A stretch of DNA of 64,000 bases, taken from the NCBI RefSeq assembly GCF_013343115.1, contig NZ_CP054570.1:1-64000 (forward strand), read 5' to 3'. Within the stretch, counting starts at the first letter, position 1. Each line of letters opens with the position of its first letter. Positions 17,872 through 27,259 of the stretch are shown piece by piece. The translations under genes and the position numbers were made by a program. The DNA is from Streptococcus sanguinis. GTDB taxonomy: Bacteria > Bacillota > Bacilli > Lactobacillales > Streptococcaceae. The notes beneath the pieces are model-generated. The model worked only from the letters and a program-made list of their open reading frames with translations, was not told the DNA's origin and searched no databases.

Positions 17872-19353
17872 TCACTCATCTAAACGAATAAACATCATTG
17901 CGTTAAGTAAGGAGATGAGTGCGACCGTATTAATATTATTGGAATAGATCAGTCTCTTGTTCTCAATGGGTGGAATAATAAAATTAGAAATGATGATATC
18001 GTAAGGTGATTCTTTTAAAGAATCGATTGATAATTCTAATTTATTCCAAACTTCAAGTTCAAAATTGTTGCTGCAATAATAAGAAAGTGTCTCTGCTACT
18101 GATCTTGCATGATACTGATCAAAATTACTCATGACTAAAACTTTTAATTTAGGCTGATTTTGTAAAAGGTTCAGCACTAAATGTTTGCTGTGAGTGATAA
18201 GAGTATAGGATAGATGGTTGACTTTCATTGGTGTGCTATAGATATCCAAAGTCTCTAGATAATGTTCAATCCCTTTTTTAATATCTGAAACAAATTGAGG
18301 GAAAATATTTTGAAAGTTCTTGATTGTATTCCCTTTTTGATCAAATAGAATAAACTCTGTAGATAGTTCCTGACGGTGCAGATGTGCTGTATTATGCAAA
18401 TGCCAAATAAGATTGTCATTATTGTCTATTTTTAGATTATATTTGCTTTCTATCTGATCAATTAAATCACTTAATAATTGATACGAATTTTTTACATAGC
18501 TGTCTGTTTTTGCGCAGCTCATAAATAGATTTTCATCAATGAAAAACATTTTTTGAAAATAGGAGACAAATAGTTGACCTATCACTTCTTTATTCAAAGA
18601 GATATGATATTCAGAATCAAAGCTCGCTACAATGTCTTCGATTCCTTCTGCCTGCATAAAAGATTCTAACAATTGATTGTTAAAAGAATCTTTCTCAACT
18701 TCCAAGAAATGACCAAACTTTATTCGGTATAAATTTGTAACCAGGAGCAATTTTAACATTCTTTGAGTTGCGAAATTGACAGGAAATGCAGTTTCTTTAT
18801 AGACCAGTGCTAACAGCTTACACAAAGGTTCTACTGAAAAATCTGTAAAGGGCCATTCAAAAAAATAATATTTTTCCGAAAAATATTGTGCAAAAAAATA
18901 ACGGATATCAATCTCATCTCCAATAATCCGAGCAGGATTGAGACTAATTTTAAAATTATATTGTTTTTTTATGATTTTGTTAATATGACTGATTATACGA
19001 TAGAGTGAGGAAGAGCTTATATAAAACTCTTTACAAAGACTCTCAGTTTCATATCCTTCGTTAAAGAAGATGAATTCTAAAATTGAAAAATGGGTTGAAT
19101 GCTTAAAAAAATGGTGATACACCATCTCAATATCACTATCATCGGTATTAATGATACGTATACCATTAGTGGACGAGTGAAAAATCAATTGAGGAAACGC
19201 AGACTTGACATGGGATAAATCATCTTTTACTGAACGTTCTGTACAATTCAATAGTTCAGCCAGTTCAGAAATATGAAACCAGCGTTTGTTTTTAAATAGT
19301 AGTTCTAATAGTTCTAATTGCCTGTGGCTCTTTTTAGACAGTAATTCTCGCAT
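17872..19353 (-). CDS. Mga family transcriptional regulator
   Basis: 493 residues, matching Mga/MgaSpn length. Two N-terminal winged-helix segments (ISELAELLNCTERSVKDDLSHV near 28-50 and LCKEFYISSSSLYRIISHINK near 105-125), a central PRD-like helical region, and an EIIB-like C-terminal domain (LKVLVMSNFDQYHARSVAETLSYY). Such proteins control surface and sugar genes, often in response to PTS phosphorylation. It is AT-rich and stands alone, divergent from the Gls24 operon, whose promoter region it shares; control of that operon is possible but unproven. Confidence 0.85.
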   Translation of the reverse strand: MRELLSKKSHRQLELLELLFKNKRWFHISELAELLNCTERSVKDDLSHVKSAFPQLIFHSSTNGIRIINTDDSDIEMVYHHFFKHSTHFSILEFIFFNEGYETESLCKEFYISSSSLYRIISHINKIIKKQYNFKISLNPARIIGDEIDIRYFFAQYFSEKYYFFEWPFTDFSVEPLCKLLALVYKETAFPVNFATQRMLKLLLVTNLYRIKFGHFLEVEKDSFNNQLLESFMQAEGIEDIVASFDSEYHISLNKEVIGQLFVSYFQKMFFIDENLFMSCAKTDSYVKNSYQLLSDLIDQIESKYNLKIDNNDNLIWHLHNTAHLHRQELSTEFILFDQKGNTIKNFQNIFPQFVSDIKKGIEHYLETLDIYSTPMKVNHLSYTLITHSKHLVLNLLQNQPKLKVLVMSNFDQYHARSVAETLSYYCSNNFELEVWNKLELSIDSLKESPYDIIISNFIIPPIENKRLIYSNNINTVALISLLNAMMFIRLDE

Positions 19354-19544
19354 TAAAATATTATCTTTCTTTATATAGTGTTTTTATTATCAGGCAATTA
19401 TACCATATTTTATGCATTTAACCTCGTTTAACAACTCTAAAATATATCTAAAAATGCTGATAAAAGCCTATAGAACAAGGAATTCTTATCTTTGCGTATC
19501 TATAGTACAGATAAACGGAAAGAAAACCAAGTTGAATTATTATG

Positions 19545-19569
19545 TTTCCAAGTTGGAAAATTATATAAT
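19545..19569 (+). promoter_or_regulatory. Promoter and perfect palindrome before the Gls24 operon
   Basis: TTTCCAA-G-TTGGAAA (19545-19559) is a perfect 7-1-7 palindrome directly upstream of a TATAAT at 19564-19569. No clear -35 is seen, so this promoter may need an activator; the palindrome is a good operator candidate. The rest of 19354-19646 is AT-rich with no ORF. Confidence 0.5.
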
Positions 19570-19646
19570 TATGTTAATCAAAAAATAATAGTAAAAAATA
19601 TTATTAAACAATTTTGATTTAGAAAAAATTAGAAAGGAGAATCAAT

Positions 19647-19886
19647 ATGCTTTGGTCTATTATTGTTGGAGGTCTTATTGGTCTTATTGCTGGATCAATC
19701 ACTAAAAAAGGCGGCTCAATGGGTGTTATTGCAAACGTTGTTGCAGGTTTAGTTGGTTCTGCTGTCGGTCAGTCACTTTTGGGAACTTGGGGTCCTAGTT
19801 TGGCTGGTATGGCCTTGCTTCCTTCTATCATTGGTGCAGTTATTGTAGTAGCTGTTGTATCATTTTTTGTAGGTAAAAAGGCATAA
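19647..19886 (+). CDS. GlsB/YeaQ/YmgE family stress-response membrane protein
   Basis: 79 residues with three glycine-rich hydrophobic helices (MLWSIIVGGLIGLIAGSITKK.., GVIANVVAGLVGSAVG, IIGAVIVVAVVSFFVG). Transglycosylase-associated protein family. AAAGGAG lies upstream of ATG 19647. First gene of an envelope-stress operon with AmaP, DUF2273, Asp23/Gls24 and CsbD proteins. Confidence 0.9.
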   Translation: MLWSIIVGGLIGLIAGSITKKGGSMGVIANVVAGLVGSAVGQSLLGTWGPSLAGMALLPSIIGAVIVVAVVSFFVGKKA

Positions 19887-19941
19887 ATTGTCTTTTTACG
19901 TTCAAAATACAATTTAAAATTTAATGATGTGAGGATTCAAT

Positions 19942-20523
19942 ATGTCAAAATCAAGAAAAATACTTTCCCTTATTTTCTGTATTTTAATCTTGACAATTTT
20001 GATTCCTGTTTTGCTAGACTTTCATAAAGTCAGCGGTCTGGGGCTCCAGTTATTTAGCTGGAAGTTATTCACTTGGAAGCAGATTCCTTTTGTGGGCTAC
20101 TATCTTTCTAGGTATGTTTTCTGGGGCACTGTGGTTTTAGCAAGCTTAATCTTACTACTGATGTTAGTGATAGCTTTTTATCCTAAGAGACGTTTGGAAA
20201 TTCAGCTAGCTGATGCGGATGGGAAACTGATGCTGAAAAATTCAGCAATTGAAGGTTTTGTTCGTAGTCTGTTAACAGAACACGGTTTAATTAAAGATCC
20301 TACAGTTTCAGTAAATAGCCGTAAAAACAAATGCATGGTTTCCGTTAAAGGCGCAATCGTTCCTTCGGAAAACATCATCAAGAGAAGTCAGTTGATTCAA
20401 GAAGAAATTGCGTCTGGATTGACAGAATTCTTCGGAATCAATCATAATGTCAAGCTTAAAATCTCTGTCTCAGACTTCAAGCCAAAAGAAGCGGCTAAAA
20501 AAACTACTAGTCGTGTAAAGTAA
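19942..20523 (+). CDS. amaP: Alkaline shock response membrane anchor protein AmaP
   Basis: 193 residues with two membrane helices (about 7-27 and 58-80), then a cytoplasmic domain RRLEIQLADADGKLMLKNSAIEGFV that is typical of AmaP. In Staphylococcus AmaP anchors Asp23 to the membrane; the Gls24 gene two places downstream is the presumed partner. A Lys/Thr-rich tail follows. Confidence 0.88.
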   Translation: MSKSRKILSLIFCILILTILIPVLLDFHKVSGLGLQLFSWKLFTWKQIPFVGYYLSRYVFWGTVVLASLILLLMLVIAFYPKRRLEIQLADADGKLMLKNSAIEGFVRSLLTEHGLIKDPTVSVNSRKNKCMVSVKGAIVPSENIIKRSQLIQEEIASGLTEFFGINHNVKLKISVSDFKPKEAAKKTTSRVK

Positions 20524-20534
20524 GGAAGTAAAAA

Positions 20535-20705
20535 ATGGAATGGTTTAAAAAATATCAATATCCAATCTTGTCTGGATTAGCAGGCATTATTCTAGCGTGT
20601 TTTATCCTATCCTTTGGCTTCTTTAAGACTCTATTTGTCTTGATTTGCGCTACTCTAGGGGCAGGAATTGGATATTATATTCAAAAAAATAATATATTTA
20701 AATAA
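20535..20705 (+). CDS. DUF2273 small membrane protein
   Basis: 56 residues (MEWFKKYQYPILSGLAG.., ..GYYIQKNNIFK) with two hydrophobic helices and charged ends. GGAAG precedes ATG 20535. It fills the usual slot between amaP and the Asp23-family gene, where DUF2273 proteins are regularly found. Function unknown, probably part of the same membrane complex. Confidence 0.85.
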   Translation: MEWFKKYQYPILSGLAGIILACFILSFGFFKTLFVLICATLGAGIGYYIQKNNIFK

Positions 20706-20722
20706 AAATAAAGGAGTTTAAC

Positions 20723-21313
20723 ATGTCAAATAAAGATGTTAAAGATGTTGCTAAAAAAGAAGTTGCTCAAGAAGTTCACGAAGTAAAAGGTGAATTAACT
20801 TATGATGATAAGGTCATTCAAAAAATTATCGGTCTCTCTTTAGAGAAAGTTTCAGGTTTGCTGGCTGTTGACGGTGGCTTCTTCTCTAACATAAAAGATA
20901 AATTGGTCAACTCTGACAATGTCACTCATGGTGTCAATGTTGAAGTTGGTAAAGAACAAGTAGCTGTTGACCTGAATGTGGTTGCAGAATATCAAAAGAA
21001 TGTTCCAGCTTTATACAAAGAAATCAAGAAAGTCGTTGCAGAAGAAGTTTCTAAGATGACTGATTTGGAAGTTGTTGAAGTAAATGTCAATGTTGTTGAT
21101 ATTAAAACGAAAGAACAACACGAAGCGGATTCAGTAAGCCTTCAAGACCGAGTGACAGATGTTGCTGAATCAACAGGTGAATTTGCTTCAGAGCAATTCG
21201 AAAAAGCAAAATCTGGCATTAGCGGCGGTTTCTCAGCTGTTCAAGAAAAAGTTGGCGATGGTGTAGAGGCTGTTAAAGACGCTGCATCAAGTGAAAAAGC
21301 TCGCGTTCGTTAA
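20723..21313 (+). CDS. Asp23/Gls24 family envelope stress response protein
   Basis: 196 residues. Asp23 core at about 20-130 (GELTYDDKVIQKIIGLSLEKVSGLLAVDGG, VNVEVGKEQVAVDLNVVAEYQKNVPALYKEIKK). The C-terminal 60 residues are an alanine/lysine-rich helical extension. Asp23 proteins polymerise beneath the membrane and are held by AmaP. AAGGAG upstream of ATG 20723. Confidence 0.9.
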   Translation: MSNKDVKDVAKKEVAQEVHEVKGELTYDDKVIQKIIGLSLEKVSGLLAVDGGFFSNIKDKLVNSDNVTHGVNVEVGKEQVAVDLNVVAEYQKNVPALYKEIKKVVAEEVSKMTDLEVVEVNVNVVDIKTKEQHEADSVSLQDRVTDVAESTGEFASEQFEKAKSGISGGFSAVQEKVGDGVEAVKDAASSEKARVR

Positions 21314-21389
21314 TTCTCTCACTAAAATTAGGAATTCTTATATTCTTTCATTGCTTTAAAAATTGAAACTAATAACGGAGGTATTAATT

Positions 21390-21593
21390 ATGTCTACAGA
21401 AGAAAAATTCAACCAAGCTAAAGGTTCTGTTAAAGAAGGCCTTGGCAAATTAACTGGTGATAAAAAAACAGAAAAAGAAGGAGCTGCTGAAAAAGTAGTT
21501 TCTAAAGTTAAAGAAGTTGCAGAAGATGCCAAAGATGCTGTTGAAGGCGCCATCGAAGGCGTTAAAAATATGGTTAAAAAAGACGATAAATAA
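21390..21593 (+). CDS. CsbD family stress protein
   Basis: 67 residues, CsbD signature [21 protein letters not shown] with a Lys/Ala/Glu-rich helical remainder. ATG 21390 chosen because GGAGG lies eight bases upstream; an upstream non-ATG extension to 21363 has no support. In B. subtilis CsbD belongs to the SigB stress regulon; streptococci lack SigB. Last gene of the operon. Confidence 0.88.
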   Translation: MSTEEKFNQAKGSVKEGLGKLTGDKKTEKEGAAEKVVSKVKEVAEDAKDAVEGAIEGVKNMVKKDDK

Positions 21594-21664
21594 AACCAAT
21601 AGTTGATTTTCCTTATAAAAAGTCTTTGTTAGCTATAGTCACGGATAAAAATTATCTAGAATTT

Positions 21665-21691
21665 AAAGGAGATCATTTTAAGGTCTCCTTT
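21665..21691 (+). terminator. Terminator of the Gls24 operon
   Basis: AAAGGAGA / TCTCCTTT stem followed by a C and six T. Confidence 0.8.
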
Positions 21692-21728
21692 CTTTTTTCT
21701 TAGCTAAAAAGTTTTTTAATTTCTTAGT

Positions 21729-21766
21729 TGTAAACGCTTGCAAAAATCTGGATAGAGTACTATAAT
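21729..21766 (+). promoter_or_regulatory. Strong promoter overlapped by a cre-like site
   Basis: TTGCAA (21738-21743), 17 bp, TATAAT (21761-21766). TGTAAACGCTTGCA (21729-21742) fits the CcpA cre consensus at all but one position and covers the -35, so glucose repression is expected. No ORF of useful size follows for 600 bp. Confidence 0.65.
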
Positions 21767-21772
21767 AGAGTT

Positions 21773-22178
21773 AAGGAAATAGAAAGAAAGGAAACCAAAT
21801 TCATTCGCTTTTAAGTTTACTTTGTTGGTATAGTTGTTTGTAATACATAAGTAGTTGCTTTACTTGACATATTGGTTGAATTGTCAGACAGGCCTGCTTA
21901 GCTTGCCTGATTGTAACGATAGTATAGAAAGTAGAAGCTTTTAGATGGTTTTCAAACTTCGAGAATTCAATCAATAGTGCTTTATTATGTTATAGAGATT
22001 TCCAATGCTAAGATAAAAAGAAAATCATTAGCGGTTGAAGGAATTAAAAGTTTATAAAAAATAATAAAAACAATAAATCAAAAAATTGTTATTCAGTTAC
22101 ACCTTGGATGAACTGATTGCTCTCATACCAGCGAAGTAAACCAGACCTCTAGCCGAGTAAAGCTAGAGGTCGTTTTTT
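21773..22178 (+). ncRNA. Candidate non-coding transcript of about 400 nt
   Basis: The stretch runs from the cre-type promoter to a strong terminator (GACCTCTAGC / GCTAGAGGTC, 22144-22171, then six T). It holds only ORFs of a few codons (for example MVFKLREFNQ near 21953). Local hairpins are visible: TGACA / TGTCA near 21873-21897 and CAGGC / GCCTG near 21890-21920. It does not show tmRNA, 6S, RNase P or SRP RNA landmarks. It could be an sRNA, a decayed gene, or a peptide-coding transcript; promoter and terminator are the only evidence. Confidence 0.4.
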
Positions 22179-22211
22179 GTGGTAGAGGGTGCTAAGAAGG
22201 CACGCTTGACT

Positions 22212-22297
22212 TTGAAAAAAGGTTGAAAAAATGCTATAATAGCTTAGATATGCAAACCTAAGGTTTGCAAGACTGTAATTCGACTTGGCTAGCCAAG
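22212..22297 (+). promoter_or_regulatory. rnjB promoter and structured leader
   Basis: TTGAAA (22212-22217), 17 bp, TATAAT (22235-22240, extended TG). The transcript would begin near 22247 and carry two strong palindromes: TGCAAACC-TAA-GGTTTGCA (22251-22269) and CTTGGCTAGCCAAG (22284-22297), then about 65 nt before the start codon. Confidence 0.65.
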
Positions 22298-22364
22298 GAC
22301 CGTTAGTAATAAAATAAAGAATCTTTGATAAAAGTAAGGTTCTGAAAATTGAATAGGAGAAAAA

Positions 22365-24032
22365 ATGAGCAAGAGCAATGTTAAACTGATTGCTTTGGGC
22401 GGCGTACGTGAAAATGGTAAAAATCTCTACGTTGCTGAAGTGGATGATTCCATTTTTGTATTGGATGTTGGGCTGAAGTACCCAGAAAATGAGCAGTTGG
22501 GTGTGGATTATGTCGTTCCCAACATGGATTATTTGTTTGAAAACAAGGAGCGGATTGCGGGTGTCTTTCTGACACACGGGCACGCGGATGCGATTGGTGC
22601 TCTGCCTAATCTTTTGGCAGATGCTAAGGTGCCGGTTTTCGGATCAGAGTTGACGATTGAGCTGGCCAAGCTTTTTGTCAAAAACAACGATGCGGTTAAG
22701 AAGTTCAATGATTTCCATGTGATTGATGAAAATACCGAGATTGAATTTGGTAAAACCGTGGTTTCCTTCTTCCGGACGACTCACTCGATTCCTGAGAGTT
22801 TGGGAATTGTCATCAAGACCAGAAAAGGCAGTATTGTTTATACAGGTGATTTCAAGTTTGACCAGTCTGCCAGCCCATCCTATGCGACAGACTTTGGCCG
22901 TCTGGCTGAGATTGGCCGCGAGGGTGTTCTGGCCTTGCTCAGTGATTCAGCCAATGCCGACAGCACTGTTCAGGTGGCTAGTGAGAGCGAGGTCAGCAAG
23001 GAAATCGAAGATACGATTGCTGACTGGGATGGCCGTGTGATTGTTGCAGCGGTTGCCAGCAACCTGTCTCGTATCCAGCAGGTCTTTGATGCAGCTGCAG
23101 AGACTGGCCGCCGAGTGGTTTTGACAGGCTTTGATGTTGAAAACATCGTTCGTACGGCTATCCGCCTCAAGAAGCTGTCCTTGGTGGATGAACGCCTCTT
23201 GATCAAGCCCAAGGAAATGTCTAAGTTTGAAGACCATGAGCTGATTATTTTGGAGACTGGCCGGATGGGTGAGCCTATCAATGGCCTGCGCAAGATGTCG
23301 ATCGGACGTCACCGCTATGTGGAAATCAAGGAAGGCGATTTGATTTACATCGTAACGACACCGTCTATTGCCAAGGAAGCGGTCGTGGCTCGCGTGGAAA
23401 ATATGATTTATCAGGCGGGTGGCATTGTCAAGTTGATTACCCAAAACCTGCGGGTTTCGGGTCACGCAAATGCGCGTGATTTGCAGCTCATGATTAACCT
23501 GCTGCAGCCTAAGTACCTCTTCCCTATTCAGGGTGAGTACCGCGGACTGGATGCTCATGCCAAGGCTGCCATGGAAGTTGGCATGCTGCCGGAAAATATC
23601 TTCATTCCTAAGCGGGGCAGCATCATGGAATACGACCATGGTGATTTTGTGCCTGCTGGTGCAGTATCAGCTGGAGATGTCATGATTGATGGAAATGCGA
23701 TTGGCGATGTGGGTAATATCGTCCTGCGCGACCGCAAGGTCTTGTCTGAAGATGGTATTTTCATCGTGGCACTCACAGTTAACCGTAAGGAAAAGAAAAT
23801 CATTTCCAAGGCTAAAGTACACACCCGTGGATTTGTCTATGTCAAGAAGAGCAGAGATATTTTGCGTGAAAGCTCTGACATTATCAATAAAACCGTGGAA
23901 GACTATCTGGCGCAGGATAGCTTTGACTGGGGTGAGCTGAAGGGTGCTGTCCGTGACAGTCTGGCCAAATATCTCTTTGACCAAACCAAGCGTCGCCCAG
24001 CTATTTTGCCGGTTGTTATGGAAGTGCGGTAA
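22365..24032 (+). CDS. rnjB: Ribonuclease J2
   Basis: Metallo-beta-lactamase/beta-CASP RNase, partner of RNase J1 in mRNA decay and 5' processing. 555 residues. The metal motif reads THGHADAIG where RNase J1 has HGHEDHIG, so one His ligand is missing; this loss is typical of RNase J2 and explains its weak activity. Other blocks: YTGDFKFD, ASNLSRIQQ, VSGHANARDLQ, PIQGEY, HTRGFVY. The downstream esterase gene is the same neighbour as in S. pneumoniae. Start ATG 22365 with AGGAG upstream. Confidence 0.93.
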   Translation: MSKSNVKLIALGGVRENGKNLYVAEVDDSIFVLDVGLKYPENEQLGVDYVVPNMDYLFENKERIAGVFLTHGHADAIGALPNLLADAKVPVFGSELTIELAKLFVKNNDAVKKFNDFHVIDENTEIEFGKTVVSFFRTTHSIPESLGIVIKTRKGSIVYTGDFKFDQSASPSYATDFGRLAEIGREGVLALLSDSANADSTVQVASESEVSKEIEDTIADWDGRVIVAAVASNLSRIQQVFDAAAETGRRVVLTGFDVENIVRTAIRLKKLSLVDERLLIKPKEMSKFEDHELIILETGRMGEPINGLRKMSIGRHRYVEIKEGDLIYIVTTPSIAKEAVVARVENMIYQAGGIVKLITQNLRVSGHANARDLQLMINLLQPKYLFPIQGEYRGLDAHAKAAMEVGMLPENIFIPKRGSIMEYDHGDFVPAGAVSAGDVMIDGNAIGDVGNIVLRDRKVLSEDGIFIVALTVNRKEKKIISKAKVHTRGFVYVKKSRDILRESSDIINKTVEDYLAQDSFDWGELKGAVRDSLAKYLFDQTKRRPAILPVVMEVR

Positions 24033-24050
24033 AAATCTGAACACAAATAC

Positions 24051-24078
24051 AAGAAAAGTCGGGCTTCGGCTTTTTCTT
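24051..24078 (+). terminator. Hairpin between rnjB and the esterase gene
   Basis: AAGAAAA / TTTTTCTT arms around GTCGGGCTTCGGC. Terminator-like but located only 15-45 bp before the next gene, so read-through is likely. Confidence 0.55.
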
Positions 24079-24106
24079 GTCAGGAAGATACGAAGGAGAA
24101 ATGCGA

Positions 24107-24886
24107 ATGGCAGTGATGAAAATAGAGTATTATTCTGAGGCTTTGGAGATGGAATGGGGTGTCAATGTTCTCTATCCGGATGCAGCACGCGTGGACAAGC
24201 CGGATGATAAGGATATTCCTGTTTTGTACCTGCTTCACGGTATGAACGGGAATCACAATAGCTGGCTCAAGCGCTCAAATATTGAGCGTCTGGTTCGCTC
24301 GACCAACTTGATTGTTGTCATGCCTAATACCAGCAATGGCTGGTACACCGATACTCAGTATGGTTTTAACTATTACGAAGCCATCGCTGAGGAGCTACCT
24401 CGGGTGCTCAAGCGCTTTTTCCCAAATATGTCAGATAAGCGGGAGAAGAATTTTATCGCTGGTCTTTCCATGGGCGGATATGGAGCCTTTAAGCTGGCTC
24501 TCAAGTCTAACCGCTTTTCATACGCGGCTAGTCTTTCAGGCGCTTTGAGTTTTCTTGATGCTCGTCCAGATAATGCTGAAATGGCAACGCCAGCCTATTG
24601 GCGAGGAGTTTTTGGAGACTATAAGGACTGGACCAGCAGCCCCCATTCGCTGGAGAGTATAGCCAAGCAATCTGATAAAAAAACCAAGCTTTGGGCTTGG
24701 TGTGGCGAAGAAGATTTTCTCTACAAGGCCAATCAGAAGGCAGTGAAAAACCTGCAAGACTTAGGTTTGGAGATTACTTACAGCCACAGTCCAGGTAAGC
24801 ATGAGTGGTATTACTGGGAAAAGCAGCTGGAGAATGTGCTGGCCTGGCTTCCTATCGACTTCCAGCTGGAAGAGCGCCTGTCGTAA
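24107..24886 (+). CDS. estA: Tributyrin esterase family protein
   Basis: Alpha/beta-hydrolase of the esterase D/EstA family, cleaving short-chain acyl esters; EstA of S. pneumoniae and lactococci also acts on acetylated sugars. Oxyanion/start motif [15 protein letters not shown], nucleophile [10 protein letters not shown], acid in GEEDFLY, His in PGKHEWYYW. Of two clustered ATGs (24101, 24107) the second has proper spacing from AAGGAG at 24093-24098. 259 residues, no signal peptide. Confidence 0.88.
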   Translation: MAVMKIEYYSEALEMEWGVNVLYPDAARVDKPDDKDIPVLYLLHGMNGNHNSWLKRSNIERLVRSTNLIVVMPNTSNGWYTDTQYGFNYYEAIAEELPRVLKRFFPNMSDKREKNFIAGLSMGGYGAFKLALKSNRFSYAASLSGALSFLDARPDNAEMATPAYWRGVFGDYKDWTSSPHSLESIAKQSDKKTKLWAWCGEEDFLYKANQKAVKNLQDLGLEITYSHSPGKHEWYYWEKQLENVLAWLPIDFQLEERLS

Positions 24887-24922
24887 AAATAGACTGTAAA
24901 GTCGTATTCTGCCCTCAGAGTA

Positions 24923-24931
24923 TGATATAAT
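24923..24931 (+). promoter_or_regulatory. Extended -10 promoter of gltX
   Basis: TGATATAAT: a TGn extended -10 with TATAAT at 24926-24931; the -35 is weak. About 60 bp upstream of the TTG start. Confidence 0.6.
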
Positions 24932-24992
24932 GATTACGTTTGAAAATCGGAGTGGGAATGATTCCCCGAAATACAAATAGGAGAATGGAACT

Positions 24993-26450
24993 TTGACAAA
25001 AGCGATTCGAGTGCGTTATGCACCAAGTCCGACTGGACTTTTACACATCGGAAATGCGCGGACTGCGCTCTTTAACTATCTCTATGCTCGTCACTATGGT
25101 GGAACATTCATTATCCGTATCGAGGATACAGACCGCAAGCGCCATGTAGAAGACGGAGAACGCTCACAGCTTGAAAACTTACGCTGGCTGGGTATTGACT
25201 GGGATGAGAGTCCTGAGACTCACGAAAACTACCGTCAGTCTGAGCGCTTGGATATTTACCAAAAATACGTTAATGAACTCTTGGACAAGGGCTTGGCTTA
25301 CAAGTCCTATGTAACTGAGGAAGAATTAGCGGCTGAACGCGAACGTCAGGAAGCGGCTGGCGAAACACCGCGTTATATCAATGAGTTTCTAGGTATGTCT
25401 GAGGAAGAAAAGGCAGCCTATATTGCTGAGCGCGAAGCAGCGGGGATCATTCCGACGGTTCGTCTGGTTGTCAATGAGGCTGGTATCTATAAGTGGACGG
25501 ACATGGTCAAGGGCGAAATTGAGTTTGAAGGTGGCAATATCGGTGGTGACTGGGTTATCCAGAAGAAAGACGGCTACCCAACTTATAACTTTGCTGTGGT
25601 TATTGATGACCATTTGATGGAAATTTCACACGTTATTCGTGGAGACGATCATATTGCTAACACACCTAAACAGCTCATGGTTTATGAAGCTTTAGGCTGG
25701 GAAGCTCCAGAATTTGGCCACATGACCCTGATTATTAACTCTGAAACAGGTAAGAAGCTGTCCAAGCGCGATACCAATACCTTGCAATTTATCGAGGATT
25801 ATCGCAAGAAGGGCTACCTGCCAGAAGCCGTCTTTAACTTTATTGCACTGCTGGGCTGGAATCCTGGCGGCGAGCATGAGATTTTCTCTCGTCAAGAATT
25901 GATCGAGCTTTTTGATGAAAAACGTCTCAGTAAGTCCCCAGCTGCTTTTGACCAGAAGAAGCTGGACTGGATGAACAACGAATACATCAAGAATGCAGAT
26001 TTTGACACAATCTTCGCTCTGGCTAAGCCGTACTTGGAAGAAGCAGGTCGTTTGACAGATAAGGCAGAAAAGCTTGTAGAGCTCTACAAACCACAAATGA
26101 AGTCTGTAGATGAAATCGTGCCGCTGACAGACCTCTTCTTTGCGGACTTCCCAGAGTTGACAAATGCGGAGCATGAGGTCATGGCTGGTGAAACGGTACC
26201 GACTGTGTTGACAGCTTTCAAGGAAAAGCTAGAAGCTATGTCGGATGCAGATTTTGTGACAGAAAACATCTTCCCGCAAATCAAGGCTGTCCAAAAAGAG
26301 ACAGGGATCAAGGGTAAAAACCTCTTCATGCCTATTCGGATTGCCGTTTCGGGTGAAATGCATGGACCAGAACTGCCAGATACGATTTACCTGCTAGGCC
26401 GTGAAAAATCTATCCAGCATATCGAAAACATGCTGAATCAAATTCAATAA
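24993..26450 (+). CDS. gltX: Glutamyl-tRNA synthetase
   Basis: Class Ia synthetase charging tRNA-Glu (and tRNA-Gln in organisms using the amidotransferase route). 485 residues. Rossmann motif [17 protein letters not shown] (HIGH) at the N-terminus and KKLSKRD (KMSKS) near residue 252. The start is TTG 24993 with AGGAGA eight bases upstream; no ATG fits without losing the HIGH motif. Confidence 0.95.
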   Translation: MTKAIRVRYAPSPTGLLHIGNARTALFNYLYARHYGGTFIIRIEDTDRKRHVEDGERSQLENLRWLGIDWDESPETHENYRQSERLDIYQKYVNELLDKGLAYKSYVTEEELAAERERQEAAGETPRYINEFLGMSEEEKAAYIAEREAAGIIPTVRLVVNEAGIYKWTDMVKGEIEFEGGNIGGDWVIQKKDGYPTYNFAVVIDDHLMEISHVIRGDDHIANTPKQLMVYEALGWEAPEFGHMTLIINSETGKKLSKRDTNTLQFIEDYRKKGYLPEAVFNFIALLGWNPGGEHEIFSRQELIELFDEKRLSKSPAAFDQKKLDWMNNEYIKNADFDTIFALAKPYLEEAGRLTDKAEKLVELYKPQMKSVDEIVPLTDLFFADFPELTNAEHEVMAGETVPTVLTAFKEKLEAMSDADFVTENIFPQIKAVQKETGIKGKNLFMPIRIAVSGEMHGPELPDTIYLLGREKSIQHIENMLNQIQ

Positions 26451-26454
26451 GATG

Positions 26455-26477
26455 AACCAGCTTTCAAGCTGGTTTTT
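26455..26477 (+). terminator. gltX terminator
   Basis: AACCAGCTT / AAGCTGGTT with a two-base loop, then T-run. Confidence 0.85.
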
Positions 26478-26539
26478 ACTTTGCAAATTTTTGTTTTTAT
26501 GTCACAATTGTAATAAGAAAATACCTTAAGGAGAGAGAA

Positions 26540-27175
26540 ATGAAAAAATGGATCATCATCTTGATTGGAGGATTACTAGCCTTACTCGTGCTAGTAACCT
26601 GTAATCAAAAGAAAGAGCAAATGACTCCAGCTTCCAACAATTCTAAAGTAAGTTCGCCTAGCTCTGCATCTTCTAAAAAGTCTGAAAGAGAGAGCAATTC
26701 GAGCGAACTTTCTGGCGACGCAGATAGTCAGGAAACTTCTGATACAGGCTCTAAGCAGAATTCGGAAACTGAAGCTGAAAAGTCTGCCAAGGAAGCTAGC
26801 AAAGGAGAGAAAGAGACGGCACCAACTTCTAGTTTGGATATGAAGGCTATTGCTTCTGGAGATTTTTCCAGCATGATTGGTACTTGGCAGGATGCCAAAG
26901 GGAACAGTTATACTTTCGATGAGTCTGGTATCGAGTCAGATGTTGCCAAGCTTGAGACAGGAGATTACTCTGGGCCAGATGAAAATGGGATTTACCGAGC
27001 AGGGATTCGTTGGAAAAACCAAACCGGTGCTGCCTTTCTTATCATTCCAGCAGGAAAGAGTTTGCCAGCCGGGGAGACTGTCAATGGGACAGATCCGACT
27101 GATACCAGTCAAGATCGTTTCATCATCACCCAGAGCGTTTCCGAACATCCCGATGTTTTTTACCGCGTAAAATAA
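26540..27175 (+). CDS. Putative lipoprotein with C-terminal DUF6287-like domain
   Basis: 211 residues. N-terminal hydrophobic segment ending LVTC (residues 18-21), a poor lipobox because Thr precedes the Cys. A Ser/Glu/Lys-rich linker (about 25-100) leads to a globular domain MKAIASGDFSSMIGTWQDAKGNSYTF..RFIITQS. The same domain, ending in ..FY plus basic residues, occurs at the end of the lipoprotein at 32360. Surface location is likely; role unknown. Confidence 0.75.
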   Translation: MKKWIIILIGGLLALLVLVTCNQKKEQMTPASNNSKVSSPSSASSKKSERESNSSELSGDADSQETSDTGSKQNSETEAEKSAKEASKGEKETAPTSSLDMKAIASGDFSSMIGTWQDAKGNSYTFDESGIESDVAKLETGDYSGPDENGIYRAGIRWKNQTGAAFLIIPAGKSLPAGETVNGTDPTDTSQDRFIITQSVSEHPDVFYRVK

Positions 27176-27176
27176 G

Positions 27177-27199
27177 GAGTCTTGACGGACTCTTTTTTT
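27177..27199 (+). terminator. Terminator
   Basis: GGAGTC / GACTC stem followed by seven T, directly after the lipoprotein stop. Confidence 0.8.
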
Positions 27200-27259
27200 C
27201 TTGTTTTGAGTCCAGTATATAATATATTGATTTTGAATAAAAATTGATAAAACGTTTTT

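Noticed and set aside
21773..22178. tmRNA, RNase P RNA, 6S or SRP RNA
   Set aside because: None of their conserved ends or core motifs is seen.
22947..23639. 230-codon minus-strand ORF inside rnjB
   Set aside because: Fully antisense to a conserved gene, no ribosome site, no recognisable domain.
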